A stretch of 64,000 bases of DNA, from positions 62,001-126,000 of the forward strand of contig JAFQQN010000021.1 in NCBI GenBank assembly GCA_017410605.1. Direction: 5' to 3'. Shown here in pieces: positions 34,720 to 44,290 of this stretch (positions are counted from its first letter, which is position 1; every line of letters begins with the position of its first letter). Under the pieces are notes generated by a model. That model worked only from the letters and a program-made list of their open reading frames with translations. It was not told where the DNA came from and ran no database searches. The DNA comes from Clostridia bacterium. GTDB lineage: Bacteria; Bacillota; Clostridia; Oscillospirales; Acutalibacteraceae. The position numbers were made by a program, and so were the translations under genes.

Positions 34720-35733
34720 TTAGTTAAGCTCTGCAAAGTATTTAATGGTGCGAACCATCTGGCTGGTGTAGGAGTTCTCGTTATCATACCAAGAAACAAC
34801 CTGTACCTGATAGGTGTCATCATCAATCTTAGCAACCATTGTCTGGGTAGCATCGAAGAGAGAACCATAAGTGATACCGATAATATCGGAAGAAACGAGT
34901 TGCTCTTCAGTATAACCGAAGGAAGCAGAAGAAGCAGCCTTCATAGCAGCGTTGATGCCTTCAACGGTAACATCTTTACCCTTAACAACTGCAACAAGAA
35001 GGGTAGTAGAACCGGTAGGAACGGGAACACGCTGAGCAGAACCGATAAGCTTACCGTTAAGCTCAGGAATAACAAGGCCGATAGCCTTAGCAGCGCCGGT
35101 AGAGTTAGGAACAATGTTAACAGCAGCTGCACGTGCACGACGAAGGTCACCCTTTCTGTGAGGACCGTCGAGAACCATCTGGTCGCCGGTGAAAGCGTGA
35201 ACGGTGGTCATAATACCGCTCTGGATGGGTGCATAGTCATTAAGAGCCTTTGCCATAGGAGCAAGGCAGTTAGTGGTGCAGGAAGCAGCAGAAATAATGT
35301 TGTCTTCCTTAGTAAGGGTATTTTCGTTTACGCTGTAAACGATTGTGGGAAGGTCTTTACCTGCGGGAGCAGAAATAACAACCTTTTTAGCACCGGCATC
35401 AATATGAGCCTGAGCCTTGTCCTTAGAGCAGTAGAAGCCTGTGCACTCAAGAACAACGTCTACACCGATTTCACCCCAAGGAAGGTCGGCAGCGTTCTTT
35501 TCAGCGTAGATTTTAATTTCTTTGCCGTCAACAACGATAGCGCCGTCTTTAGCTTCTACAGTATCTGCCTTAGCGTAGCGACCCTGAGCAGAATCGTACT
35601 TAAGAAGATGAGCAAGCATTTTTGCATCGGTAAGGTCGTTAATAGCAACAACCTCATAACCCTCTGCACCGAACATCTGACGGAAAGCCAGACGACCGAT
35701 ACGGCCAAAACCATTAATAGCAACTTTTACCAT
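34720..35733 (-). CDS. gap: Glyceraldehyde-3-phosphate dehydrogenase
   Basis: The glycolytic enzyme that oxidises glyceraldehyde-3-phosphate with phosphate and NAD. The N-terminal Rossmann motif is [15 protein letters not shown]. The catalytic Cys is C152 in [13 protein letters not shown]; the [13 protein letters not shown] and [17 protein letters not shown] motifs are also present. At 337 aa it is normal. The AGGAGG ribosome binding site and a strong promoter suggest high expression, and the codon choice is cleaner than in its neighbours. It stands alone, not next to pgk or tpi. Confidence 0.97.
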   Translation of the reverse strand: MVKVAINGFGRIGRLAFRQMFGAEGYEVVAINDLTDAKMLAHLLKYDSAQGRYAKADTVEAKDGAIVVDGKEIKIYAEKNAADLPWGEIGVDVVLECTGFYCSKDKAQAHIDAGAKKVVISAPAGKDLPTIVYSVNENTLTKEDNIISAASCTTNCLAPMAKALNDYAPIQSGIMTTVHAFTGDQMVLDGPHRKGDLRRARAAAVNIVPNSTGAAKAIGLVIPELNGKLIGSAQRVPVPTGSTTLLVAVVKGKDVTVEGINAAMKAASSASFGYTEEQLVSSDIIGITYGSLFDATQTMVAKIDDDTYQVQVVSWYDNENSYTSQMVRTIKYFAELN

Positions 35734-35765
35734 AGTGATAAACCTCCTAAAAATTTACTGTATAT

Positions 35766-35794
35766 ATTTTAACCGCTTTTAACCAAATTTGCAA
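35766..35794 (-). promoter_or_regulatory. SigA-type promoter of gap
   Basis: On the minus strand TTGCAA (35794-35789), 17-bp spacer, TAAAAT (35771-35766), 33 bp before the gap start codon. Confidence 0.65.
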
Positions 35795-35883
35795 GAACTT
35801 TGTTTATTTTTTAACTATGTTTTTTAAATTTTTTTTAAATTTCATTTTATTGGGCAAAATAAAGTTAATATCGAGGTGGTTAT

Positions 35884-36453
35884 ATGTGCGATTTTAACAA
35901 AAAAATTATTGTTAAAAACAAGTACCGAGAAAAGCTATTTGACGAATTTTTGCATTTTGGCTACACAAGAGCCAGAATTAAAGATTATATTTTGCTCAGA
36001 GAAAACGAAATTGAACGATTCGGGTCACTAAGGCTTAAAACGGTTAATATTTTTGCTGAGCTTTCTCAGTTTTTTACAGCCCTTATTTTAATGGCGGGTG
36101 CCAAGGGTATAATTTTAGATGTATCGCTTTCGGGCGAAGGAGAGGGTACATTATCTATTGAAGAGTTTGAATACATTATTTGCCGAATTATAAACAAAAT
36201 ATGTTTCGATGCAGGTGTGAAGCATATTAATATTAATGTAAGAATTACGGGCAAAAAAATTTCCTTAAGGGTGTTTTACACAGGTCGGCCAATTAAAGGT
36301 TTTAAAAGGGTTAATACATTTAATATAAAGAACAGGGTTTTATTAAGCTACTGTTTGCCTTATGAAAGGGCGAACAGCCAAAGGTACAAACCGGCTTGGG
36401 AATGGATGGCTGACCGCCTTTCAGACATAAACCTTGCGCTTATTGATATGTGA
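35884..36453 (+). CDS. Unrecognised protein, possible degenerate ATPase-like domain
   Basis: I do not recognise this 189-aa protein. No membrane helix or signal peptide is seen. Residues about 55-145 follow a hydrophobic pattern like the HATPase domain of sensor kinases: NIFAELSQFFTALILMAGAKG, then EFEYIICRIINKICFDAG at the place of the N box, and IRVTGKK-like strands ending VFYTGRPIKG at the place of the DxGxG (G1) box. The catalytic Asp and the second Gly box are missing. It could be an inactive orphan domain (weak inference). Start ATG at 35884 has GAGGTGG before it. Its last 14 nt overlap the convergent flavoprotein gene. Confidence 0.6.
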   Translation: MCDFNKKIIVKNKYREKLFDEFLHFGYTRARIKDYILLRENEIERFGSLRLKTVNIFAELSQFFTALILMAGAKGIILDVSLSGEGEGTLSIEEFEYIICRIINKICFDAGVKHININVRITGKKISLRVFYTGRPIKGFKRVNTFNIKNRVLLSYCLPYERANSQRYKPAWEWMADRLSDINLALIDM

Positions 36454-38035
36454 AAACGTCACACGTTTTAATAATTGCCTCGGCGGTTTTAATGCCGTCT
36501 ACGGCAGAGGAGGTTATTCCACCGGCATATCCTGCGCCCTCGCCACAGGGGTAAATACCCTTTATGTTAGTTTCAAACTGTTCATTCCTTAAGATTCTAA
36601 CAGGGGAGGAACTTCGGGTTTCGGGGGCGGTGAGAACAGCATCATCTACAGCGAAGCCATTAATTTTTTTATCAAACAAAGGCAGTGCTTCTTTTAAAGA
36701 AGTGGTTACAAAGTTGGGTAAAACGGTGGTTAAATCACATTTTACGACAGAGGGTAAGGCTGTGGGAACAACACCAAAAGAGTGTTTTTTATACCCTAAA
36801 AATTCGCCGACCGTTATATATGGCAGACCCTTTCCCCCTGTGGCTTTAAAGGCCGCCTTTTCAATTTTTTCCTGAAAGGTTACACCGTCTAAGGGGTGAG
36901 AGCCAAAATCCTTTTCGCTAACACCCACCAAAAGAGCAGAGTTTGCATTTTGGCCGTTACGGGCAAGGTAGCTCATTCCGTTAGTTACATAGGCGTTTTT
37001 TTCACTTGCGCTATTTACCACAACACCGCCGGGGCACATACAAAAGGTGTAAACACCTCGACCGTTTTCAAGGTGAGCCGCAAGTTTATATTCAAGAGGG
37101 GGAAGATTTTTGCTGTAATTTTCACCATACTGTGCAAGGTTAAGGTTTTTTTGCAAATGTTCAATTCTTACCCCAACGGCAAAGGGCTTAGAGGAAAGGT
37201 TAACACCGCAGTTTAAAAGGCTTTTATAGGTATCTCTTGCTGCGTTACCAACAGCCAAAACAAGCTGTTCGCAGGGCAGTGTTATTAAATTTTTATCTTT
37301 TACACATTCTACAGCAAAAATTTTGCCGTTTTTTATAAGCGGTTTTTCAAACCTTGTTTCAAAAAGATATTCACCGCCGAGAGCTGTAATTTCATTTCTT
37401 ATATTTTTAACAACAGTTCTGAGCCTGTCGGTGCCAATGTGAGGCTTAGCGTTAATCAAAATATCTTCATCAGCACCAAATTTTTTAAAAAGTTCTAAAA
37501 CCGTTCGAGTGCGGGGGTCTTTAATGCCTGTATTCAGCTTACCGTCTGAAAAGGTACCGGCACCGCCTTCGCCAAACTGAACGTTAGAGCTTTCATTAAG
37601 CTCTCCGCCGCTCCAAAAATTCTCAACATCTTTCACGCGTTCTTCTACAGGTTTACCCCTTTCAATTATAACAGGGGGAATTCCTGCCTTACAAAGGGTA
37701 TAAGCGGCAAAAAGCCCGGCAGGGCCGCTGCCAACCACCACAGGCCTATGCTGTGGCTTTTTTTCGGCCTGTAAAAAAACATAAGGTGTTTTATTATAGG
37801 GAGAGGCGTTTTTATGTTTTTTAAGCACAGCCTTTTCGGTATGAGGGTCTGAAAGCTCTACTAAAAAAGTATAGCAGAAGTAGGGTGTGCTTTTTTTACG
37901 AACGTCTACAGAGCGGCGAAATATTTCAGCTTTTTTGACCTTTACAATAGGAATATTAAGTGCTTCGCTTACAGTAAGCGACGGGTTTGAAACAGGTGTA
38001 TCTACAGAAATTAAAACATTTTGAAGCTTTATCAT
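36440..38035 (-). CDS. FAD-dependent oxidoreductase (COG2509 type)
   Basis: A 531-aa flavoprotein of the group usually called NAD(FAD)-utilising dehydrogenases. The first ~85 residues are a small fold of its own (FRRSVDVRKKSTPYFCYTF). The dinucleotide-binding motif is VVVGSGPAGLFAAYTL, then SSNVQFGEGGAGTFSDGKLNTG, MCPGGVVVNSASEKN and a C-terminal GIYPCGEGAGYAGGITSSAVDG. Substrate and partners are unknown. It is the last gene of the minus-strand operon beginning at 44033 and starts 1 nt after the preceding stop. Confidence 0.88.
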   Translation of the reverse strand: MIKLQNVLISVDTPVSNPSLTVSEALNIPIVKVKKAEIFRRSVDVRKKSTPYFCYTFLVELSDPHTEKAVLKKHKNASPYNKTPYVFLQAEKKPQHRPVVVGSGPAGLFAAYTLCKAGIPPVIIERGKPVEERVKDVENFWSGGELNESSNVQFGEGGAGTFSDGKLNTGIKDPRTRTVLELFKKFGADEDILINAKPHIGTDRLRTVVKNIRNEITALGGEYLFETRFEKPLIKNGKIFAVECVKDKNLITLPCEQLVLAVGNAARDTYKSLLNCGVNLSSKPFAVGVRIEHLQKNLNLAQYGENYSKNLPPLEYKLAAHLENGRGVYTFCMCPGGVVVNSASEKNAYVTNGMSYLARNGQNANSALLVGVSEKDFGSHPLDGVTFQEKIEKAAFKATGGKGLPYITVGEFLGYKKHSFGVVPTALPSVVKCDLTTVLPNFVTTSLKEALPLFDKKINGFAVDDAVLTAPETRSSSPVRILRNEQFETNIKGIYPCGEGAGYAGGITSSAVDGIKTAEAIIKTCDVFTYQ

Positions 38036-38036
38036 A

Positions 38037-39263
38037 TTATTTACCCTGGTTTAAATATTTTATAATACCATCAGCAACGGCAGCCGCACTACTCCAGGCC
38101 CATTGAAGATTATATCCGCCGCAATCGCCGTCAACATCTAAAACCTCACCGGCGGCAAAAAGGCCGGGTTTGATTTTAGACATAAGCGTGTTTGAAAACT
38201 GTTCTAAATCGGCACCGCCGCTAGTGGCCTGAGCATTTATAAATCCGGTATGCCCCTCAACCTTAAAGTCAAAATTTTTTAATCTATAGGCAACCAAATC
38301 CAGTTGCTTTTCTGTAAGGCTTTTTACATTAATATTAAGGGGAATATCACAGCTTTTAATAACAGTCTGTCCCAACTTTTTATGGATAAGGCCTGCAAAA
38401 AATTCGTTTGTAGAAACATTACCCATTATGGTTTTTCTATTAATTAATAATGCTTTCAGTTCTTTTAAAGAATATTCGGGCAGAATATCTAAAGAAAGAG
38501 TAGTACCAGCCCTACAGTAGCGAGAAAGCTGAAGCACAGGGGGGCCAGAAAGACCGTAATCGCAAAACAAAACCTCGCCGTTATCTATTGCAACAGTTTC
38601 TACCTTATTTTTAACCCTTACAAGGCAGTTGATTTTTACACCTTTTAATTGTTTAGTCAAAGTATTCTCGGTCTTAACCTGAACAATTACGGGGGTACGC
38701 TCAAAAATTTTGTGGCCGAAACTCTTTAAAAAGGAATATCCGTCGCCGTTACTGCCAAGCTTACTGCCACCTGCCATTCCGCCGGTTGCAACAACTACAC
38801 ATTTTGCGGTGATGTTTTGGTCGCCGTCACACAATACTGTAAAGCCTTGGGAGTTTGAATTGATTTTTAAAACCTTACAGTCGGTGAGTGTGTTGACATT
38901 AAATTTACCACAGGCAAAGCGAAGCGCATCTACAACCGAGGAAGCCTGTAACGAACGGGGATAAACCTTTGAGCCTTCGTTTATAAATTCAACACCTATT
39001 GAAGAGAAAAAGGCCTTTGTTTTTTCATAATCAAACAAGGAAACAACCCGGTGCGCCTTATCGGGGCAACGGGTGTGAAAATTTTTTTGTTTTATTTCAA
39101 GGTTAGTAATATTACAGCGGCCGTTACCGGTGGTGCTGAGCTTTTTACCAACCCTTTCAAGCTGTTCTGCAACGGTAACAGAAATTTTAGAATTTTGTTG
39201 TTTTAAAAGACAGGCCAAGGTAAGACCACAGGCACCGCCGCCAATAATTAAAACATCCTGCAT
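38037..39263 (-). CDS. HI0933/BaiN-type flavoprotein
   Basis: A 408-aa FAD-binding protein of the HI0933 family (the same family as the BaiN bile-acid enzyme; some members have been called aminoacetone oxidases). The FAD motif is IIGGGACGLTLACLL. Other blocks are GKKLSTTGNGRCNITN, GFTVL...KCVVVATGGMAGGSKLGSNGDGYSFLKSFGH and a C-terminal AGEVLDVDGDCGGYNLQWAWSS. Substrate is not predictable. It lies 12 nt after the CDF transporter stop in the same operon. Confidence 0.88.
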   Translation of the reverse strand: MQDVLIIGGGACGLTLACLLKQQNSKISVTVAEQLERVGKKLSTTGNGRCNITNLEIKQKNFHTRCPDKAHRVVSLFDYEKTKAFFSSIGVEFINEGSKVYPRSLQASSVVDALRFACGKFNVNTLTDCKVLKINSNSQGFTVLCDGDQNITAKCVVVATGGMAGGSKLGSNGDGYSFLKSFGHKIFERTPVIVQVKTENTLTKQLKGVKINCLVRVKNKVETVAIDNGEVLFCDYGLSGPPVLQLSRYCRAGTTLSLDILPEYSLKELKALLINRKTIMGNVSTNEFFAGLIHKKLGQTVIKSCDIPLNINVKSLTEKQLDLVAYRLKNFDFKVEGHTGFINAQATSGGADLEQFSNTLMSKIKPGLFAAGEVLDVDGDCGGYNLQWAWSSAAAVADGIIKYLNQGK

Positions 39264-39274
39264 TATATCACCTT

Positions 39275-40441
39275 TCAGACAAAATTTTTGTCGATTGTAA
39301 TAACCGTTTCAAAGCGTGAATCAATTTTTTTGCAAATTTGGTTAATGCTTAGCCTCAAGGCCTTATCGCTAAGCTTTAAGCCAAATGGTACAACAACATC
39401 GAAAATTAAATTAATTCTCTTATTACCGTCAACCATTCTAAAATCGTGTATAGAAAGGTCGGGGTAAATTTCTTTTATGGAATCTTCAACCGTTTGCCGC
39501 ATTTTTACTGTAACACCGTCTGAGGTTACAATGGGGTCCATATGAATAACAACCTCCATTTTAAGCTCATCAAAAAGGCGTTTTTCACAGGCGTCAATTT
39601 TTTCGTGGCAATCTATTATATCTATCTCAGCAGGAACCTCAACATGAAGCGAAGCAAAGCTTCTGCCGGGGCCGTAATTGTGAACAATAAGGTCGTGTAT
39701 ACCTGAAAAATCGTCATAGGACAAAACAGTTTGTTCTATTTTTTCTATAGTTTCTTTTTCGGGTGGCATACCAAGAAGAGGGTCAAGTGTTTCTTTAAAG
39801 GCCTTAAAGGCTGAATAAACAATAAAAAGTGCAACAGCCATTCCGATATATGGGTCAATATTAACTTTAAATATAAGGCAAATTAATATTGAAAGCAAAA
39901 CGGCTGAGGTTGCAAAACAATCGTTAATGCTGTCTTGCGCTGTTGCCAAAAGGGGGGCAGAGTTTACCTTTTTACCAATAAATTTATTGAAAAGGTAAAG
40001 CCAAAGCTTACCAAACACCGAAAGAGCCAAAAGTATAACAGTTATGGCATCAATTTTAAGGGGAGAGGGGTTAAAGGCTTTTTGCACCGAAGATTTAAAA
40101 AGCTCTACCCCAACCAAAAGAATAAGTGCCGCAACCACAAGGCCGGACATATATTCAATTCTTCCATGCCCAAAGGGGTGCTCACGGTCTGCCGGTTTTT
40201 CAGAAAGCTTAAGGCCGATTGCCGTTACAGCCGAGGAGCCTATATCGGAAAGGTTATTAAAAGCATCTGCCGTTATTGATACAGCGCCTGAGATAATACC
40301 AATAGTAAACTTTATGGCGAAAAGCACAATATTAACTAAAATACCAACATAGCTTCCAAGGGTTATATATTTACTTCTTACAAGGGGCTCATTTATATTT
40401 TCCTTATCTTTAATAAATAGCTTTATCAGAAGTTTAGTCAA
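39275..40441 (-). CDS. Cation diffusion facilitator transporter
   Basis: A CDF-family proton/divalent-metal antiporter, 388 aa, with an N-terminal six-helix membrane domain and a cytoplasmic C-terminal domain. Helix II has the metal site pattern ADAFNNLSDIGSSAV, and the loop DREHPFGHGRIEYMSGLVVA is diagnostic. An extra C-terminal ferredoxin-like part runs to residue 388. Zn, Mn or Fe efflux is plausible; the metal cannot be told. It is in the same operon as ddl and murF. Confidence 0.9.
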   Translation of the reverse strand: MTKLLIKLFIKDKENINEPLVRSKYITLGSYVGILVNIVLFAIKFTIGIISGAVSITADAFNNLSDIGSSAVTAIGLKLSEKPADREHPFGHGRIEYMSGLVVAALILLVGVELFKSSVQKAFNPSPLKIDAITVILLALSVFGKLWLYLFNKFIGKKVNSAPLLATAQDSINDCFATSAVLLSILICLIFKVNIDPYIGMAVALFIVYSAFKAFKETLDPLLGMPPEKETIEKIEQTVLSYDDFSGIHDLIVHNYGPGRSFASLHVEVPAEIDIIDCHEKIDACEKRLFDELKMEVVIHMDPIVTSDGVTVKMRQTVEDSIKEIYPDLSIHDFRMVDGNKRINLIFDVVVPFGLKLSDKALRLSINQICKKIDSRFETVITIDKNFV

Positions 40442-40459
40442 AAAATCACCCCGAATAAA

Positions 40460-41656
40460 TTAAAGCTTTGAGCCCTTTGAACCCTTAGCTCCTAAAGCGC
40501 CGCACTGGGAAAGAATATTAGTATCAATTTCAAACTTTAGATTTTCTCTTTGTCTTTGACGCTTAAAGGCAAGGGAAACAAGTTTATCTAACAGGTCTTT
40601 ATATTTTACTCCGGTTGCCTCCCACAAATAGAAGGAAAGTGAACCGGGAATGGTGTTAATTTCGTTAACAAAAACTTCTTTGCTAACATCATCCATAAGA
40701 AAATCTATTCTGGCAACACCGTGGCCGTTAATGGCCTTAAAGCTTCTGCAGGCATACTCTTTTATGGTTTCGGTCATATCAGAGGGCAGGTCTGCCGGGA
40801 GCTTTCTTTTAAGAGAACTCATACCCTTAGAGCTTTCACTGCTTAAATATTTGTCGCCGTAGGACAAAATTTCGTCGGTCATTACAGGCTCTTCACAGGC
40901 GGAGGCCTCACATTCCATTCCGTCACCTAAAACAGAGCAGTTAATTTCTCTCAAATTCTGTACGGCGCGTTCAACCAAAACATATTCAGCAAAAGAAAAA
41001 GCAAGGTCAAGAGCGGCTTTAAGTTCATTTTTGGAATTAACCTTGGAAATTCCAACGCTAGAGCCAAGGTTAACGGGTTTTACAATAAGGGGGAAGCCAA
41101 TATTTGAATCAATTTTATTTAATATGTTTGCTTCATACTCTACAAACTCTCTTGAAGAAAAGCGAAGACCATCTAGCACCGGAACACCGGCGGTTTTCAA
41201 AACGCTTTTAAAAACTGCCTTATCCATACCCACGGCAGAGGCTAAAACATCGCAACCTGCATAGGGAATTTTAAGCATTTCTAAATAGCCCTGGAGAGTT
41301 CCGTCCTCGCAGTTAGTACCGTGAACTACCGGCAAGGCAACATCAAGCTTTAGTGGTTTTTTGCCTGAAAAATCATTTTTCTTTTCAGATTTTAAAAATG
41401 CACCTGTGCCGTCGTTATAAAGGCGAATTTCACGGGAGGTCTTTAAAAGGCCGGCAATATCCTTAAAGCTTTCAATATTAAGCATTTTAGCAGAGGTGTA
41501 CATAATATTATTCTTTGCAATATAAACGGGAATAACATTATATTTTTCTGTGTCAAAATGGTTCATAGCCTGAACAGCCGAGATTATTGAAACCTCGTGC
41601 TCAACAGAATCACCGCCGAAAAGCACTGCTACATTCATTAGTCCTTCTTTAATCAT
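40460..41656 (-). CDS. ddl: D-alanine--D-alanine ligase
   Basis: Makes the D-Ala-D-Ala dipeptide used by MurF. N-terminal VAVLFGGDSVEHEVSI, PVVHGTNCEDGTLQGYLEM, the ATP-grasp domain with GFPLIVKPVNLGSSVGI, and VNEINTIPGSLS at the metal site are present. The protein (398 aa) is longer than the usual 300-360 aa, with extra sequence before position 200 and at the C-terminus. The omega loop is KYLSSESSKGMSSLKRKLPA. Nothing marks it as a VanA- or VanG-type enzyme. The start at 41656 has AAGGAG 8 nt upstream. It directly follows murF, which takes its product. Confidence 0.93.
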   Translation of the reverse strand: MIKEGLMNVAVLFGGDSVEHEVSIISAVQAMNHFDTEKYNVIPVYIAKNNIMYTSAKMLNIESFKDIAGLLKTSREIRLYNDGTGAFLKSEKKNDFSGKKPLKLDVALPVVHGTNCEDGTLQGYLEMLKIPYAGCDVLASAVGMDKAVFKSVLKTAGVPVLDGLRFSSREFVEYEANILNKIDSNIGFPLIVKPVNLGSSVGISKVNSKNELKAALDLAFSFAEYVLVERAVQNLREINCSVLGDGMECEASACEEPVMTDEILSYGDKYLSSESSKGMSSLKRKLPADLPSDMTETIKEYACRSFKAINGHGVARIDFLMDDVSKEVFVNEINTIPGSLSFYLWEATGVKYKDLLDKLVSLAFKRQRQRENLKFEIDTNILSQCGALGAKGSKGSKL

Positions 41657-41671
41657 AGTTTTTTCTCCTTA

Positions 41672-43255
41672 TCAACCGGCATAATTGTCGGGTAAATCGT
41701 TTTCAAAAAGAACAACCGTATTTTCGTCTGTAATTGTTCTTAAAATGTTCATTGCATTGGCAAAAGAATCGGCAATATGAAGATTTTCTTTGTTAAAATC
41801 ACTTTTATTAATGGCGTCTGCCATTGGCTTAGCACGGTTTTGACCAACTAAAATTATAATATCACAGCCCTTTGCGGCAGCTTCGCCCAGGCTATAATTG
41901 AATTCATATTCTTTATTGCCAAGCTCAACCAGTCCGGGGGTAACAATAATTCTTTTTTTACCATTAAAGGCCGAAAGAACATTAACTGCCTCAAGACAGC
42001 CAACAGGGTTAGAGTTATAAGCATCGTCAATAAGAAGTGAGCCGTTTATAAAGGGCTTAAGCTCTAAGCGGTGGGGAGGTGCTTTAAGCGAGGAAGCTGC
42101 AAAACGAATTTGTTTTTCGCTGACACCTAAATCAAGAGCAATAGCTACAGCTCCTAACAGGTTTGTAATGCTGTGTTTTCCTAACAGTTTGCAGGAAAGG
42201 GGGAAAGAATAACTTTTATAGTTAAGAGTAAACTCGGTGCCGTTTTCTGTTAAAACAATGTTGGTTGCGGTGGCGGAGGCATTATTTTCTCCAAAGGAAA
42301 TAACTTTATCTTGCTTTTCAAGGGTAAGAGCCTTGGTTTTTGCTACCTCACTGTCAAAATTAACATAAATTTTGCCATCTTCTTTTTTTAGGCAACAGTC
42401 GGCAAGTTCAAACTTTGTATTTGCAACATTTTCTACCGTTTTAAAGGTTTCAAGGTGCTGCGGGCCAACTGCAGTAATTATTCCAATATCGGGGTTGCAA
42501 ATATCACATAGCTCTTTTATATCGCCTATGTTTTTGGCACCCATTTCTGCAATAAAAATTTCGGTGGCGGGGGTAAGGGAGGAACGCACTGTTCTAACAA
42601 TACCCATAGGCGTATTAAAACTTTCGGGGGTGGCAAGTGTATTGAATTTTTCGCTTAAAATTCGATTTAACATAAATTTTACACTTGTTTTTCCGTAGCT
42701 TCCCGTTACACCTATACATATTAGGTTCTTGTTGGAGGCTAATATTTTTTTAGCATCCTTTACATACCATTTTGCAATGCCACTCTCAATAGGCTTATTA
42801 ATGTAAAATGCTATAAACATTATTATTTGAGGGAAGTGACCTAAAGCTACAGACAAGGCCAAAATGTAGAGTGTTGCAGAAGGAAAGCTTATAAAAGCAA
42901 CAATTATAAGAGCATAAAGTAAACACATTGCTGAAATAAGCCTTTTAACACGTCCGGTGTAAACTAATTTTTTAATTGATGTTTTGTGGTTTTTTTGTTG
43001 TTTTTGAATACGGTAAATAAGCTCAATTGCACTGTAAACGGGAAGAAAAAAGGGAAGAAAATCTACACTTATTATTAAGGGCAATAACATAAATATCAAC
43101 GAATATTTTAAAGTACCGAATTTTGTAGACCTAACCCACCCCAAATATCTTGATAGGTAATAAGAATTTTGCTGAAGCATTTGAAGCTGTCTTTGAGCTG
43201 AGAACATTCCGCCAATACAAAACAAAATTACTGAAACAAGAAACAAATATTTCAA
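41672..43255 (-). CDS. murF: MurF-type ligase fused to an N-terminal membrane domain
   Basis: MurF adds D-Ala-D-Ala to UDP-MurNAc-tripeptide. The Mur-ligase part starts near residue 165: P-loop GVTGSYGKT (182-190), FNTPMGIVRTV, EMGAKNIGDIKELC, the GKHSITNLLGAVAIAL segment and the C-terminal DDAYNSNPVG. The first ~165 residues are not in ordinary MurF. They contain about four membrane helices (1-20, 51-72, 107-127, 130-152) with a basic loop RIQKQQKNHKTSIKK. The enzyme would thus sit at the inner membrane. The start is TTG at 43255 after GGAGG. It is coupled to the upstream hydrolase and to ddl. Confidence 0.9.
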   Translation of the reverse strand: MKYLFLVSVILFCIGGMFSAQRQLQMLQQNSYYLSRYLGWVRSTKFGTLKYSLIFMLLPLIISVDFLPFFLPVYSAIELIYRIQKQQKNHKTSIKKLVYTGRVKRLISAMCLLYALIIVAFISFPSATLYILALSVALGHFPQIIMFIAFYINKPIESGIAKWYVKDAKKILASNKNLICIGVTGSYGKTSVKFMLNRILSEKFNTLATPESFNTPMGIVRTVRSSLTPATEIFIAEMGAKNIGDIKELCDICNPDIGIITAVGPQHLETFKTVENVANTKFELADCCLKKEDGKIYVNFDSEVAKTKALTLEKQDKVISFGENNASATATNIVLTENGTEFTLNYKSYSFPLSCKLLGKHSITNLLGAVAIALDLGVSEKQIRFAASSLKAPPHRLELKPFINGSLLIDDAYNSNPVGCLEAVNVLSAFNGKKRIIVTPGLVELGNKEYEFNYSLGEAAAKGCDIIILVGQNRAKPMADAINKSDFNKENLHIADSFANAMNILRTITDENTVVLFENDLPDNYAG

Positions 43256-43268
43256 AAAAACACCTCCG

Positions 43269-44033
43269 TTATTTTAGAAAGCTGTTTAAAATAATGTTGG
43301 TATCAACAGGTCTTTCAAGAAAAGCAAAGTGGCCACAGCCTTCAAACACACAAAGACCTGCATCGGGAATTTCTATTTCCATAATTTTAGCAAGATATAA
43401 AGGAACAGCTGTGTCGTTACTGCCCCAAATTAAAAGAGTGGGGCATTTAATATTCTTTAATACGTGTCGAATATCTGAATTAACAAGGGTAACAAGGGTT
43501 TTCCTCATAACCTCAGGCGCATTGTTATAGTCTGAAGAGCCAAAGTGGGCCCTGGCCTTGTTTAAGGTGTCGACGGTAAAGTTTTTAACACCTGGAAGAG
43601 AAAGAAAAAACTTAACCGTCTTAAAACTTGCTATTTTTACCCTCTTTTTCAATGAGCTTTTGGGTTTAAGCCCCGCACCGCCAAAAATAACGGCCTTTTT
43701 TATATTTAAAAGACCCATTCCTGCCAAAGCAAGTGTAACCCTTCCACCGTGTGAATGGCCAAAAACAATAGGGTTTTCAATGTTAAGCTCTTTGCAAAAT
43801 TTTACTACAAGGTCGGTATAATCGGAAAGCTCTAAGGGGTGTTCAGGCAATGAAGAGCCGCCGCAACCGGGAAAATCTAAGGCAATAACGCGAAAGCCAC
43901 CTTGCTCTTTCAAGTTTGCAATAATATGAACCCAAGGGTCTATTGAGGAAGCCCAACCGTGAAGCAAAACAACCGGTTGACCGCTTCCTTCGTCTATATA
44001 ATTTATTGAGTAACCGTTTATATTAACAGTCAT
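43269..44033 (-). CDS. Alpha/beta hydrolase
   Basis: A 254-aa alpha/beta-fold hydrolase. HGWASSIDPWVHI holds the HGW oxyanion motif; the nucleophile elbow is FGHSHGGRV (Ser), the acid is in LLIWGSNDTAVP, and the catalytic His is in FEGCGHFAFLERP. The substrate is unknown (esterase or lipase-like, possibly acting on a cell-wall or lipid metabolite given the operon). It is the first gene of a six-gene operon with murF and ddl, with an extended -10 promoter before it. Confidence 0.88.
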   Translation of the reverse strand: MTVNINGYSINYIDEGSGQPVVLLHGWASSIDPWVHIIANLKEQGGFRVIALDFPGCGGSSLPEHPLELSDYTDLVVKFCKELNIENPIVFGHSHGGRVTLALAGMGLLNIKKAVIFGGAGLKPKSSLKKRVKIASFKTVKFFLSLPGVKNFTVDTLNKARAHFGSSDYNNAPEVMRKTLVTLVNSDIRHVLKNIKCPTLLIWGSNDTAVPLYLAKIMEIEIPDAGLCVFEGCGHFAFLERPVDTNIILNSFLK

Positions 44034-44072
44034 TATCTCATCACCTTAAAAAGAAAAATATTTCATCAAATT

Positions 44073-44081
44073 ATTATACCA
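44073..44081 (-). promoter_or_regulatory. Extended -10 promoter of the hydrolase-murF-ddl operon
   Basis: On the minus strand TGG-TATAAT (44081-44073) is an extended -10; no good -35 is seen. It lies 40 bp upstream of the first gene. Confidence 0.5.
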
Positions 44082-44290
44082 AATTATTGTAAAAAAGAGA
44101 AGAGTTTTTTAATATTTTATATACTTTATTTTTTAAATAAAATGTGTTAAAATTAATTTTAGTACAAAAATTCAACAGATAATTTACAAACTTGTCATAA
44201 AGTGCGGTATTTCTTGTGTTAAATTATATTATAGTTTAATCTCAATTATTTTTCAACTATATATTTCCATAGTATAGGAGTGGTTTTTTC

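Noticed and set aside
34900..35772. Long open frame (290 codons) on the plus strand opposite gap
   Set aside because: It is the antisense shadow of a highly expressed gene with strong codon bias; the product has low-complexity Asn/Ser/Val runs and no ribosome binding site.
40460..41656. Vancomycin-resistance type D-Ala-D-Lac or D-Ala-D-Ser ligase
   Set aside because: Neighbours are murF and ordinary genes, no vanH/vanX/vanT is present, and no clear Van-type omega-loop signature is seen.
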